Shown piece by piece: positions 1 to 9,172 of a stretch of 64,000 nt of DNA (its first letter is position 1; each line of letters begins with the position of its first letter). This DNA comes from Pseudomonas turukhanskensis (GTDB lineage: Bacteria; Pseudomonadota; Gammaproteobacteria; Pseudomonadales; Pseudomonadaceae), in the NCBI RefSeq assembly GCF_027922365.1, contig NZ_BSFN01000003.1, positions 275,478 through 339,477 on the forward strand, given 5' to 3'. The notes beneath the pieces are model-generated. The model did not search any database and was not told the DNA's origin. It saw nothing but the letters and a program-made list of their open reading frames with translations. Made by a program: the position numbers and the translations under genes.

Positions 1-537
1 GAGGTGCGGCCGCTGCGGGTCGAGTTCAGCCACAGCCCGTTGGCCGCCGAAAAAGCCTACCGCCAGCATTTTGGTTGCGAGGTGCTGTTCAATCAGGAAC
101 ACGACTGCCTGGTATTCGCAGGCAGCGTGATGACCCTACCGGTTAAGCCGCTGTCATCCCAAGCCCAGGCCCGTATCGACGACTACCTGCGCGACTTGCT
201 GGCCAGTCTGCACGACAGCCTGGAGATGCAGGTGCGCACCCTGATTACCCAAACCCTCGGCCTGCACCTGCACTCGCTGGAACACATTGCCGCGCTGCTC
301 GGCCTGCACCCGCGCACCTTGCAACGCCGCTTGCTGGCCGAGAACCTCAGCTTCAAGCAGCTGGTAGTAGAGGTGAAAATGCAGCTCGCCAGCTGGCACC
401 TGCATGCCTCGACCATGGACCTCACGCGCCTGGCAGACGCCCTGGGCTATAACGACCTGGCGGCGTTTTCCCGAGCCTTCAAAAACCACCATGGCCTGGC
501 GCCGTCACGCTGGCGCGAACAGCACCGCATGGCGTGA
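1..537 (+). CDS. AraC-family transcriptional regulator, C-terminal part (cut by window edge)
   Basis: This reading frame is open from the first base, so only the last 178 or so residues are visible and the true start lies outside the window. The visible N-terminal half resembles the ligand-binding region found in many AraC regulators of Pseudomonas. The C-terminal 90 residues form the double helix-turn-helix: a first helix pair around LHPRTLQRRL and a second ending in the typical family tail, ALGYNDLAAFSRAFKNHHG, then APSRWR. It should bind DNA and control a nearby catabolic or transport gene, but the target is not visible. The next gene is convergent and starts 22 bases beyond the stop. Family assignment is secure; effector unknown. 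Confidence 0.9.
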   Translation, partial: EVRPLRVEFSHSPLAAEKAYRQHFGCEVLFNQEHDCLVFAGSVMTLPVKPLSSQAQARIDDYLRDLLASLHDSLEMQVRTLITQTLGLHLHSLEHIAALLGLHPRTLQRRLLAENLSFKQLVVEVKMQLASWHLHASTMDLTRLADALGYNDLAAFSRAFKNHHGLAPSRWREQHRMA

Positions 538-558
538 AACTGGCCGGAAAACGCCAGC

Positions 559-2064
559 TCACCCCGCCTTGAACTCCGGCGACACCAGCGCGCTGACGCC
601 ACCGGCCACCGCGCTCACCAGGCGCCGCCGCCACGGCGCGCTGGTCGGGTTGGCGAGCACATTGTCTTCCACGGTAAATGCCGCAATCACTGCGTTATAG
701 CCCAGCCACCGCAAGGGCTCCGGCTCCCAGCGGCGCAGGGTTTTGCTCAGGTTTTGCTGGCGCGTTACCCACGGAGCGTGGGTGCACAGGGTGTCGCGCT
801 GCAGTATCAAGTCGGCCAGGGTTTGCCCAGCCAGGAAACTCGCCCCAACCCCTTCGCCGCCGTAGCCGCCGGCACTGGCAAAGCCGCTGCTGGTGTCGCA
901 CAACATGTACGGGCGGAAATGCCGGGTCATGCCCAGGTTACCGCCCCAGCCGTGGCTGATAGGCACCCCGGTCAACTGCGGAAACAGCTCCAGCAACAGG
1001 CGCCGGCGGTAACTCAGCTCGTCGGCGCTGAGCTGAAAGTTCTCGCGTAAACGCCCACCAAAGCGGTAACTGCCGCGGGCACCGAACACCAGGCGGTCGT
1101 CGCGGGTGCGATGAAAGTACGTGACTTGCCGGCTGCACTCATGGGCTGCCTGGCCGTCGGCCAGCCCGATTTCGTCCCACTGCGCTGCGGCCATTGGCTC
1201 AGTGGCGATCTGCAGGCTTTGCACCGCCAATTGATACCGCCCCAGCGGCGGACAGTCCGCCGCGTGGCCTTCCACACAAGGCACCACCCAACCGGCCTGC
1301 ACCGAGTGCCCGGCAACCGTGAGCTGGCCGCTGCGCCATTGCTCGACGCGGCTGTACTCATACACGCTGACGCCCAACCGCTCGACTGCCGCCGCCAAGC
1401 CCGACACCAACTGCGCCGGCTGCACGGTGGCGCAATGGGGTGAATAGATGGCCCCATAGGCGCCGGCCATGCGCACCTGTTCGCTCAACTCGCTGGCCGT
1501 GAGATAGCGATAGTCCGCCTCGCTATGGCCAGCGGCATGCAGGCGGCGCAGTTCTTCGCACAGGTGTTGATGCTGCTCCGGGTAGCGCGCCGCGCAAGTC
1601 AGTACGCCGCCCTTGCGAAAGCCGCACTCAATGCCCTCACGCTGCAACACCTCGAACACCCGATCCGGAATGCCCTTGAGCAGCGCCCGCAATGCCGCTT
1701 TTTGCGCCGGGCCCACACCGGCAAGAAATTGCTCCTCACCCAGCAAGCAGCCAAGCAGCCAACCGCCATTGCGGCCCGAGGCGCCAAAGCCCACGGTCTG
1801 TTGTTCGAACACCGCGATGCGCAAGTGCGGCGCCTGGCGCTTGAGAAAATACGCCGTCCACAACCCGGTAAAACCGGCGCCGATAATCGCCACGTCCACC
1901 TCCAGGGGCTGGCGCAACGGTTCACGGGCCAGACTGCGCGGCAGTTGTTCGGTCCACAGGGTGTTGGCGGCGATAGGCATGGCGGCGGGCTCTGACGAAA
2001 ACAGCGCTACTGTATTTCGCCAGGCGCTGGCGGGCGTGCCGGCGGGCCCGTCAGGAATTTTCAT
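559..2064 (-). CDS. FAD-dependent oxidoreductase (DAO family)
   Basis: A flavoprotein of the D-amino-acid-oxidase fold that probably oxidises an amine or amino-acid-like substrate. The Rossmann dinucleotide motif IIGAGFTGLWTAYFL lies near residue 60, followed by the ASGRNGG segment typical of this family, and a C-terminal glycine-rich FAD-contact region GGYGGEGVG. Length (501 aa) is slightly above the usual 430-470. The first 28 residues look poorly conserved and a second ATG at 1980 gives MPIAANTLW, so the shorter start is possible; neither has a strong ribosome site. It lies 31 bases downstream of an acetyltransferase on the same strand and is probably co-transcribed with it. Substrate not predictable from sequence. 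Confidence 0.85.
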   Translation of the reverse strand: MKIPDGPAGTPASAWRNTVALFSSEPAAMPIAANTLWTEQLPRSLAREPLRQPLEVDVAIIGAGFTGLWTAYFLKRQAPHLRIAVFEQQTVGFGASGRNGGWLLGCLLGEEQFLAGVGPAQKAALRALLKGIPDRVFEVLQREGIECGFRKGGVLTCAARYPEQHQHLCEELRRLHAAGHSEADYRYLTASELSEQVRMAGAYGAIYSPHCATVQPAQLVSGLAAAVERLGVSVYEYSRVEQWRSGQLTVAGHSVQAGWVVPCVEGHAADCPPLGRYQLAVQSLQIATEPMAAAQWDEIGLADGQAAHECSRQVTYFHRTRDDRLVFGARGSYRFGGRLRENFQLSADELSYRRRLLLELFPQLTGVPISHGWGGNLGMTRHFRPYMLCDTSSGFASAGGYGGEGVGASFLAGQTLADLILQRDTLCTHAPWVTRQQNLSKTLRRWEPEPLRWLGYNAVIAAFTVEDNVLANPTSAPWRRRLVSAVAGGVSALVSPEFKAG

Positions 2065-2095
2065 CGCGGCGTTTGCCTGAGTAGCGGGCCACGTA

Positions 2096-2785
2096 TCAAT
2101 GAATCGTCGGAAACCGCTCTTTCACCAGCATCTCGGCCTGATACGCCATCTGGTCAAGCAAACGATCTCGTTTGCTCTCGGCTTCGCTCATGGCCTTGTT
2201 GCCGTTCTGCTTGAGCAGATACGCATGAATCTGCCGCACTTCCTGGGACTGGTAGATCGGCGCGAGGTCCTGCACTGCCACCATGCCGGCGGAGCGGTAA
2301 TTACGGGTGCTTAACACCACGTGCGGGCCTTGGGCAGTAACCACCTGTAAGCCCAGCGCTTCGAAAGTCGGCACCTTGGCGGTGGCGCACGCCAGTTCGA
2401 GATGGGGGCGGCGCGCCGTGATTTGCTGCAACAACGCCCTGGCGATACCGCGTCGGCGATGGCTGGTTTTTACCGCCATATAAGCCAGGGTGCAGGCCTC
2501 GGTGTCGTCCTCGCTCGGCAGGTACAGGGCGAAGCCGAGCACCTGGGACGGGTCTTCATCGTCCAGCGCCAACAGCAACCGCGCGGTATGGGGCTGCGTG
2601 CTGTCCATGGCCTGCAGATACAGGTGCACCTCAAAGCCGATCACGTACTGGTACAGCTGATACAGCGGGTTGCTGGGCGTGAGCGGCACCGGGCTGATGT
2701 CGCTGAAGTAATCCACCACCATCTCCAGCACCTGACTTTTCAAGGCTTCGGGCGGCGGGGTGTCCAGGTGAACGAGGGTGAACAT
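2096..2785 (-). CDS. GNAT-family N-acetyltransferase
   Basis: A 229-residue protein with the acetyl-CoA pyrophosphate-binding signature of GNAT enzymes, SHRRRGIARALL, near residue 110. The preceding beta strand (TLAYMAVKTS) is also typical. The C-terminal 60 residues are charged and probably helical, beyond the minimal GNAT fold. A GGAG sequence sits nine bases before the ATG. It is the first gene of a two-gene unit with the FAD oxidoreductase. One possibility is acetylation of the amine that the neighbour oxidises, but this is inference from position only. Confidence 0.85.
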   Translation of the reverse strand: MFTLVHLDTPPPEALKSQVLEMVVDYFSDISPVPLTPSNPLYQLYQYVIGFEVHLYLQAMDSTQPHTARLLLALDDEDPSQVLGFALYLPSEDDTEACTLAYMAVKTSHRRRGIARALLQQITARRPHLELACATAKVPTFEALGLQVVTAQGPHVVLSTRNYRSAGMVAVQDLAPIYQSQEVRQIHAYLLKQNGNKAMSEAESKRDRLLDQMAYQAEMLVKERFPTIH

Positions 2786-2966
2786 TGAAAATCAGGCTCC
2801 GGGCGTGGCCGATGGGAGGGATCGGTGCGGGGTGCATTGTAGCGTTCATGGGGTTGAAACGTTTCGGTTGCTCCACCGACTCCAGCAACCCGGCGCAAAG
2901 ATCACCTGAACTCCCCATCACCACGCCCGCTCTTAACCGTTAGGACACTACCTAAAGGACGTAGCG

Positions 2967-4427
2967 ATGGCGAAGCAACAGGGGCATGCGTACCAACCCG
3001 GCGAAGTTTTTGAAACCGATCTTCCTTCCCGGCTGGACCGATTACCCTGGGGTCGCTTCCATACACTGTTGGTGTTCGCCCTGGGCATTACCTGGTTGCT
3101 CGACGGCCTGGAAGTCACCCTGGCCGGTTCCGTGTCGGGGGCGCTGAAAGACAGCCCTGACCTGCACATGACCAACTTCGACATCGGCCTGGCCGGCGGT
3201 GTGTATATCGCTGGCGCCGTGCTCGGTGCCTTGCTGTTTGGCTGGCTCACCGACCGGCTGGGGCGGCGCAAGCTGTTCTTTATTACCCTCTGGCTGTACG
3301 TCGGCGCCACGGCGGCCACGGCGTTTTCCTTCAGCCTGGAAAGCTTTTTGTTGTTCCGTTTTCTCACCGGCATGGGCATCGGCGGCGAGTACACGGCGAT
3401 CAACTCGACCATCCAGGAATTCACTCCGGCGCGTTATCGCGGGTGGGTAGACCTCACCATCAACGGCACATTCTGGCTCGGCGCCGCGCTGGGAGCGGGC
3501 GGGGCCATTGTGTTGCTCGACCCGCAAACCGTCGGCGGCGACCTGGGCTGGCGCCTGTGTTTTGGTATTGGTGCGGTGCTGGGGCTGGTGATTCTGGTCA
3601 TGCGCCTGTGGTTGCCGGAAAGCCCGCGCTGGCTGCTGATTCACGGCCAGCCCGACGAGGCAAAGCGCATTGTCGAAGGCATTGAAAAACGCCTGGGTGA
3701 GCAGGGCCATGAGCTGCCTGCGGTCACCAGCAAACCCCTGCGCTTGCACGCGCGCGACCACACGCCATTGGGCGAGATCTTTCACACCCTGTTCGTGAGC
3801 TTCCGTCGCCGCGCCCTGGTGGGCATGACGTTGCTGACCGCCCAGGCGTTTTTCTACAACGCGATTTTCTTCACCTACGCGCTGGTGCTGACCGACTTCT
3901 ACCAGGTGCCCGCCGAGCATGTGGGCTGGTACGTATTGCCGCTAGCGCTGGGTAACTTTTGCGGGCCTTTGCTGCTTGGCCGTTTGTTCGATGTGGTGGG
4001 GCGACGGGTGATGATCAGCGCCACCTACGCGGTGTCTGGCGTGTTGCTGGCGCTCAGTGGCTATGCCTTCCAGCAAGGCTGGTTCGACGTCACCCAACAG
4101 GCGATTGCCTGGATGGTGATTTTCTTCTTCGCCTCAGCCGCCGCCAGTTCCGCGTACCTGACCGTGGCCGAAACCTTCCCGCTGGAAATCCGCGCCCTGG
4201 CCATCGCGGTGTTTTACGCCTTTGGCACGGGGCTGGGCGGCATCATCGGCCCGACCCTGTTTGGCGAGCTGATTGAAACCCAGCAACGCAGCAGCCTGTT
4301 TATCGGTTACCTGATTGGCGCCGCTCTTATGTGCATGGCCGCGCTGGTGCAAGCGATCTGGGGCGTGGCAGCGGAGCGGCAAGCGCTGGAGACGGTGGCC
4401 AGGCCGCTGTCGCAAGCGAAGGATTGA
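2967..4427 (+). CDS. MFS transporter, sugar/metabolite-porter type
   Basis: A 486-residue inner-membrane secondary transporter with about 12 hydrophobic segments in two halves. Motif A after helix 2 reads GWLTDRLGRRK, and the cytoplasmic end of helix 6 carries the porter signature LPESPRWLL near residue 215. The acidic membrane segment GITWLLDGLEVTLAG near residue 40 is typical of the group related to sialate, aromatic-acid and phosphate transporters. A ribosome site AAAGGA lies nine bases before the ATG. It stands alone between a divergent acetyltransferase and a GFA gene; substrate unknown. Confidence 0.88.
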   Translation: MAKQQGHAYQPGEVFETDLPSRLDRLPWGRFHTLLVFALGITWLLDGLEVTLAGSVSGALKDSPDLHMTNFDIGLAGGVYIAGAVLGALLFGWLTDRLGRRKLFFITLWLYVGATAATAFSFSLESFLLFRFLTGMGIGGEYTAINSTIQEFTPARYRGWVDLTINGTFWLGAALGAGGAIVLLDPQTVGGDLGWRLCFGIGAVLGLVILVMRLWLPESPRWLLIHGQPDEAKRIVEGIEKRLGEQGHELPAVTSKPLRLHARDHTPLGEIFHTLFVSFRRRALVGMTLLTAQAFFYNAIFFTYALVLTDFYQVPAEHVGWYVLPLALGNFCGPLLLGRLFDVVGRRVMISATYAVSGVLLALSGYAFQQGWFDVTQQAIAWMVIFFFASAAASSAYLTVAETFPLEIRALAIAVFYAFGTGLGGIIGPTLFGELIETQQRSSLFIGYLIGAALMCMAALVQAIWGVAAERQALETVARPLSQAKD

Positions 4428-4543
4428 GTCAGGGGCGCGATGCTTGAACAGGCTGCGCGAGCCCACTAGCTAAAATCGGTGCGCGCAAGCCAAGAGCATC
4501 GTAGGGTTGGGCCTTCGTCAGGCACCGTATGCGGGAGGCAACC

Positions 4544-4930
4544 ATGTACACCGGCAATTGTTTATGCGGCGGCGTTCAGTTTCGTATCGAGGGCGAACTT
4601 GCGCCCATCCAGGTCTGCCACTGCTCGCAATGCCGCAAGGCGCAGGGCACGCCATTTGCCACCAATTCGCCCATCGACGCTGCCGCGTTCCATCTGCAAC
4701 GTGGCGCCGAACTCATCAGCATTTTCGAATCCTCGCCCGGCAAACAGCGGGCGTTTTGCAGCCGCTGCGGCTCGCCTGTTTATAGCAAGCGAGACACCTT
4801 GCCCGGCGTGTTGCGCGTGCGGGTCGGGCTGATCAATGAACCGGTGTCAGTAAAGCCTGAGGCGCATTTTCATATGGCGTCGAAGGCGAACTGGTGGCCG
4901 GTCGAGGACGGCTTGCCGCAGTTTGAGTAG
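4544..4930 (+). CDS. GFA-family zinc protein (glutathione-dependent formaldehyde-activating-like)
   Basis: A small (128 aa) single-domain member of the GFA/CENP-V family. Zinc-ligand cysteines are visible in the order CLCGG at the N terminus, CHCSQCRKAQG near residue 25, and CSRCGSP near residue 80. Few family members have a proven function; some were once thought to speed the reaction of formaldehyde with glutathione. The start was set at 4544 because GGGAGG lies five bases before this ATG; an in-frame ATG at 4529 precedes that ribosome site. The gene is followed by a strong hairpin. Confidence 0.85.
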   Translation: MYTGNCLCGGVQFRIEGELAPIQVCHCSQCRKAQGTPFATNSPIDAAAFHLQRGAELISIFESSPGKQRAFCSRCGSPVYSKRDTLPGVLRVRVGLINEPVSVKPEAHFHMASKANWWPVEDGLPQFE

Positions 4931-4949
4931 CGCAAGGGGCGTTGATCAT

Positions 4950-4974
4950 GGCCGTTCGGGTTTGCCCGAAGGCC
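4950..4974. terminator. Hairpin after the GFA gene
   Basis: GGCC-g-TTCGGG, a TTTG loop, then CCCGAA-GGCC form a ten-base-pair stem with one bulged base, 20 bases after the GFA stop. An outer AAGGGGC/GCCCCTT pair could extend it. There is no long T-run, so it may act as a processing or weak termination signal. Confidence 0.5.
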
Positions 4975-5199
4975 CCTTATCACTGCGAGCGTTTCAGCGG
5001 GGCCGAGGTTGCACATCTGCAGCCAGCGGCTGTGCCTCAGCCTCCACCTGGCAGCGTTGCAAGGCGCCAGCACCGACCTGGCTAAGCGGTCTACCGCACA
5101 GACCCCATCACAGCGCCCATGCAAGGCTGACTGCAATTGCCTTGTTTACCTGCAATCTGGAGTTGTTGCTCCGACAGGAGGCTAAAGCGCACTGACTAA

Positions 5200-5649
5200 G
5201 TGATTGGCTCCATGGACTCCGACAACAACGCAAGGGTTGCACCCAGGGCTATGGCACGAATTGGCGAAGACCCCAGCATTACAGCTGCTGTCGAGGCCAT
5301 TCTGGCTACCCTGGCAGAAGTCGCCGACGCCCTGACGCCTGTCATTGGTGAACACGGGGTCGCTGCGCTGTACCAACGCAGCGTATTTCTTTGCGCTTCT
5401 CGTTATCCGCACCTGTCTGATTTGCCCGGCAAAACCACTAACCTGGCGATCGGCCTCGACCTGGCGCCATTGCGCTCGGCGTTGCTTTTGCACGACTGCG
5501 ACGCCATCAGGTCGTGTGGAAGCGACTTGCTTAAAACCCTCTATCAACTGCTGACGTCGCTGATTGGCGCTTCGCTCTCCGAACGCCTGCTTCGCTGTGC
5601 GTGGGAAAATTCCTTGTGCGGCCTACCTCCGCAGGACACCTTGATATGA
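5200..5649 (+). CDS. Uncharacterised KaiC-partner protein
   Basis: A soluble, mostly helical protein of about 145-149 residues with no domain I recognise. It is leucine- and alanine-rich with conserved-looking stretches around ERLLRCAW and YQLLTSLIG near the C terminus. The stop overlaps the KaiC-like start in an ATGA junction, so the two are probably translated together and may interact. The start is uncertain: GTG at 5200 follows directly after an in-frame stop, and ATG at 5212 is the other choice; AGGAGG lies 20-30 bases upstream, farther than usual. I infer a regulatory or adaptor role for the ATPase, by position only. Confidence 0.7.
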   Translation: MIGSMDSDNNARVAPRAMARIGEDPSITAAVEAILATLAEVADALTPVIGEHGVAALYQRSVFLCASRYPHLSDLPGKTTNLAIGLDLAPLRSALLLHDCDAIRSCGSDLLKTLYQLLTSLIGASLSERLLRCAWENSLCGLPPQDTLI

Positions 5650-7139
5650 CCAGCCCTGACCCAACCACAAAAGTGGTCATAAACCGCTTGCGCACTGGCG
5701 TGCCAGGGTTAGATGAGGTGCTCGGTGGCGGACTGCCAGAGTTCTCGTTCAACTTGATCGCCGGCCCTCCCGGTTGCGGCAAAACTACCCTGGCGCATCA
5801 AATGATGTTTGCCCTGGCTACGGCCGAGCGTCCGGCCTTGTATTTCACCGTGCTAGGCGAACCGCCGTTGAAGATGTTGCGTTACCAGCAGCAATTCGAT
5901 TTTTTCAACAGCGAGGCGGTGAACCAATCTATTCGCTACATCAATCTGGCCGACGCCACCCAGTCCGGCGATCTTGATGAGGTGTTGCGGCGTATCGTGG
6001 CGGAGGTGCAAAGCTGCGGGCCCTCGCTGGTGTTCGTCGACTCGTTCCGGTCTGTCGTGCTGGCGAGCCAGACGCAGAGCAACCCCAACAACAACCTTCC
6101 GCAGTTCGTTCAGCAGTTGGGCATGCTGATGACGACGTGGCAGGCCACAACGTTTTTGATCGGCGAGTACTTCAACGAAAACGACAGCAATCCGATTTTT
6201 ACCGTGGCCGATGGCTTGATCTGGTTACGCCAGAGCGTTCTGCGTAACTCGATGGTGCGCAAGATGGAAGTCATGAAAATGCGTGGCCAGCCCACCTTGC
6301 CGGGGCTGCACTCGTTTCGTATCAACCAGGCCGGCATCAAGGTATTTTCCCCAGCCATTACACAAGCCGTACTACCCCGACCAGGCCCTGCAACACGGCT
6401 TTCCAGTGGGGTTGCGATACTGGATGAGATGCTCGGCGGCGGTATACCGGTTGGCTATTCCCTGCTGGTAGCGGGCCCCTCGGGTTCGGGTAAAAGCATT
6501 CTGGCTGCTGCCTTCCTCGCCGAGGGCGCACGCCTGGGTGAGAAGGGTGTGATTGCGGTATTCGAGCAACGCGCCGACCACTTGCAGAATCCGCTGTTGT
6601 CCGTGTTGATCAAAGACCGGCTGGTCTCTCTGGTGGACAGCCGGGCGCCGGACCTGTCGATCGAAGAGATCATTCACCTGCTGCTTGCGGAGATAAAACG
6701 CGTGGGTGCGAGCCGTGTGGTAATCGACTCGCTGTCGGGCTTCGAATTATCCCTGGCGCCCACCTTTCGTGAAGACTTCCGCTCGTCGTTGGCCAGCCTG
6801 GTCAGTGCCCTTGCCGCAACCGGCGTGACGGTGATGATGACCTCCGAACTGGAAGACCGTTATACAGATTTGCGCTTCAGCCCTTACGGCACGGCGTTCT
6901 TGACCGATGCCATCATTGTGCAGCGCTACGTGGAAGTGCGCAGCCAATTGCTGCGTGTGATGGCGGTAGTCAAGGTGCGTTGCAGCCCGCACTCCGACCA
7001 GTTGCGGCTGTACCGCATAAACGACGAGGGCATTCAGATGGGCGAAATGGCACAGGATATGGAAGGCCTGCTCAGCCCCAGCCCTCGGCAAATAGCCAGC
7101 ACGGCGCCGGGCGCTGTTGCGCTTGCGTCCGCCCAGTGA
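5646..7139 (+). CDS. KaiC-like double RecA-fold ATPase
   Basis: This 497-residue protein has two RecA/KaiC domains in tandem. Each opens with the family phrase (TGVPGLDEVLGGG and SSGVAILDEMLGGG) and a Walker A loop: GPPGCGKT at residues 40-47 and GPSGSGKS at 277-284. Cyanobacterial KaiC autophosphorylates on Ser431/Thr432 in the second domain. By alignment through the following TD-x-II and YVE motifs, those positions are Ala417 and Phe418 here, so canonical phosphorylation is unlikely. The start at 5646 gives an ATGA overlap with the upstream gene; the 3' end makes a GTGA overlap with the kinase gene. No kaiA or kaiB is present, so it is probably a signalling ATPase rather than a clock. Confidence 0.92.
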   Translation: MTSPDPTTKVVINRLRTGVPGLDEVLGGGLPEFSFNLIAGPPGCGKTTLAHQMMFALATAERPALYFTVLGEPPLKMLRYQQQFDFFNSEAVNQSIRYINLADATQSGDLDEVLRRIVAEVQSCGPSLVFVDSFRSVVLASQTQSNPNNNLPQFVQQLGMLMTTWQATTFLIGEYFNENDSNPIFTVADGLIWLRQSVLRNSMVRKMEVMKMRGQPTLPGLHSFRINQAGIKVFSPAITQAVLPRPGPATRLSSGVAILDEMLGGGIPVGYSLLVAGPSGSGKSILAAAFLAEGARLGEKGVIAVFEQRADHLQNPLLSVLIKDRLVSLVDSRAPDLSIEEIIHLLLAEIKRVGASRVVIDSLSGFELSLAPTFREDFRSSLASLVSALAATGVTVMMTSELEDRYTDLRFSPYGTAFLTDAIIVQRYVEVRSQLLRVMAVVKVRCSPHSDQLRLYRINDEGIQMGEMAQDMEGLLSPSPRQIASTAPGAVALASAQ

Positions 7140-8740
7140 TCACCGGCCCGAGCAGCAAAACTCTGGAGCAAGCTAACCACGAGCTGGCATTGGTGAATGA
7201 GCGCACTCACGAGGCCCGTATAGCCTTGGCGCTGCTAGAGCAAGAATTGCTCACCACGCAACAGCATCTGAAGCACCGCAACCAAACCGAGCAACTGCGC
7301 GAAGCCAACGCCAACCTGATGGTGGCTGCGTTGTCAGCCCGGACCGATGCCGAGCAAGCCAGTCGCGAGCTGTTTGAATTGGCACAGACGGCCCAACTTG
7401 ACGTGCTCACAGGGCTTCCCAATCGCAGCCTGTTTGCCGAGCGCATCGTGCAGGCGATCGCGAGTGCCAAGCGGCGCGCCGGGGGGCTGGCACTGCTGTT
7501 TCTGGACCTTAATGAGTTCAAGCTCATCAACGACACACTCGGTCACTCGGTGGGCGATGAGGCGCTGATCCAAACCGCGCATTGCCTGACGGGTGCCGTA
7601 CGCGAAGTCGACACGGTGGCCCGCTACGGGGGCGACGAGTTTCTGGTGTTGCTGGCTGACATCTCGCAACGTTCAGACGCGTTGCTGGTGGCCGAGAAAA
7701 TCATCGACGCAATGGCAACGCCCTGCATCATCGGTAATAACGTGCTGCGCCTGACCGGCAGCATTGGCATCAGCCTGTACCCCGACGATGGCGAAGACCC
7801 TCAGGCACTGATCGACTGCGCAGACGCGGCAATGTATCGGGCCAAAGATCACGGCGGTGCAACAGCACCCCCCGCGGCCGCGGAGGGTGACGATGGCAAT
7901 GCTGAAGCTGCGTCGCGCCCACAAGCGTTGCTCGGTCACTACGACAATGCGTTGGCCGAACATGAGCGGCTGGGCCGTCAGCAGCGTGAAGCCAACGAAC
8001 AGTTGGTGTTGGCCGTGTTGAACGCGCAACAGTTGCAATCGGCGGCCGAGCACGCCCACCGCCAGCAGAACAACCTCTTGGCAATGGTTGCCCATGAACT
8101 GCGCAATCCTCTCGCCCCCCTGGCCATGACCGCCGGGTTACTAGGGCGGGTGAAGGCCGAGGAGTTGCCGCGTATGCAGCAGATTATCGAGCGTCAGGTG
8201 ATGCATATTTCCCGCCTGATCGACGACCTGTTGGATGTCTCGCGCGCGAACACCGGGAAAATGCGTCTGGATCGCGAGCGGATGGATATGGCTGACACCA
8301 TTAACGAAGCAGTCGATGCCGTCCGCTCGCTCATTGATAAACGCCAACAGCAGTTCCATTTCAGCATGCCGCCTGGCCCGCTCAGGGTGAATGGCGACGG
8401 CGTGCGTCTGGCCCAGATAATGAGCAACCTGCTGAGCAATGCCTCCAAGTACACCCCGGATGGCGGCGCCATCAGGCTGGTTGTCAGTGCATCCGAGTCG
8501 GTGCTCACCCTGACCGTCAGCGACGACGGCATCGGCATTACCCCCAGTGCGCTGCCGCATATTTTCGACCCCTTTATCCAGGATACCCACGCTATCGGCT
8601 TTAACGGTGCGGGATTGGGTATTGGCCTGACGGTGGTGCGCGAACTGCTAACCGGACATGGCGGAACCGTAAGCGCAAGCAGTCCGGGGCCCGGCGAAGG
8701 CAGTGTATTTACGGTGACTTTGCCGTTGATCGGCGACTAA
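7136..8740 (+). CDS. GGDEF-histidine kinase fusion protein
   Basis: A 534-residue cytoplasmic signalling protein. An N-terminal coiled coil (about 1-80, ALALLEQELL) is followed by a diguanylate cyclase domain with intact RYGGDEF at residues 163-169 and an RxxD inhibitory site (REVD) five residues before it. A linker follows, then a HisKA domain with H320 in MVAHELRNP and an HATPase domain (N box SNLLSNASKYTP, G boxes DDGIGI and GAGLGIGL). There is no transmembrane segment and no receiver domain. The chosen GTG start gives a four-base GTGA overlap with the KaiC gene. A GGDEF domain placed before a kinase is unusual; it suggests that c-di-GMP or GTP state and phosphorylation are handled in one polypeptide next to KaiC. 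Confidence 0.9.
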   Translation: MITGPSSKTLEQANHELALVNERTHEARIALALLEQELLTTQQHLKHRNQTEQLREANANLMVAALSARTDAEQASRELFELAQTAQLDVLTGLPNRSLFAERIVQAIASAKRRAGGLALLFLDLNEFKLINDTLGHSVGDEALIQTAHCLTGAVREVDTVARYGGDEFLVLLADISQRSDALLVAEKIIDAMATPCIIGNNVLRLTGSIGISLYPDDGEDPQALIDCADAAMYRAKDHGGATAPPAAAEGDDGNAEAASRPQALLGHYDNALAEHERLGRQQREANEQLVLAVLNAQQLQSAAEHAHRQQNNLLAMVAHELRNPLAPLAMTAGLLGRVKAEELPRMQQIIERQVMHISRLIDDLLDVSRANTGKMRLDRERMDMADTINEAVDAVRSLIDKRQQQFHFSMPPGPLRVNGDGVRLAQIMSNLLSNASKYTPDGGAIRLVVSASESVLTLTVSDDGIGITPSALPHIFDPFIQDTHAIGFNGAGLGIGLTVVRELLTGHGGTVSASSPGPGEGSVFTVTLPLIGD

Positions 8741-9172
8741 CGCACAGCCTTCCAGGCTCCACGAAGAAAACTGTGGGGGAGCCGGCAGACGCGCAAATCC
8801 GACTGGCGAGCGAGCAGCGTCCTGCTGCTTGGCCAGGCTGACCGTTCTCAACCACGCAGCCGCGGTGTTCAAAGTTGGTCAGCGCGTTGTAAGGGGTCAT
8901 GCACCTTACCCGTCGGCAAGTTCAGGCAGGAAGGGATTCAGAAGCCCATGAAGCGACGAACGCACACATCTGTCGACTGCTTTTTGGGCGTAAGGGGAAC
9001 GCTGATCAGGGAATGTGGAGGCATGCGCAAATTGCTGACCAAAAGCGACGCTACTCGCGTTTTCCATGGTTCCGCTCGCCAATTGGCAATAACGGGTCGT
9101 GCAGTCTTTTTATGTTCTCCTGAATTACGCGCCTCGCCTGCTTGGCCATGTTCAGCGCACGCGTGCCACCGG
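8741..9172. other. Non-coding gap between convergent signalling genes
   Basis: These 432 bases separate the GGDEF-kinase stop from the stop of the HD-type regulator. Short open frames exist on both strands, but none has a ribosome site or recognisable protein features. No terminator with a T-run was found. A stretch near 8770 (GTGGGGGAGCCGGC) faintly resembles half of a Pseudomonas REP element. Confidence 0.5.
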
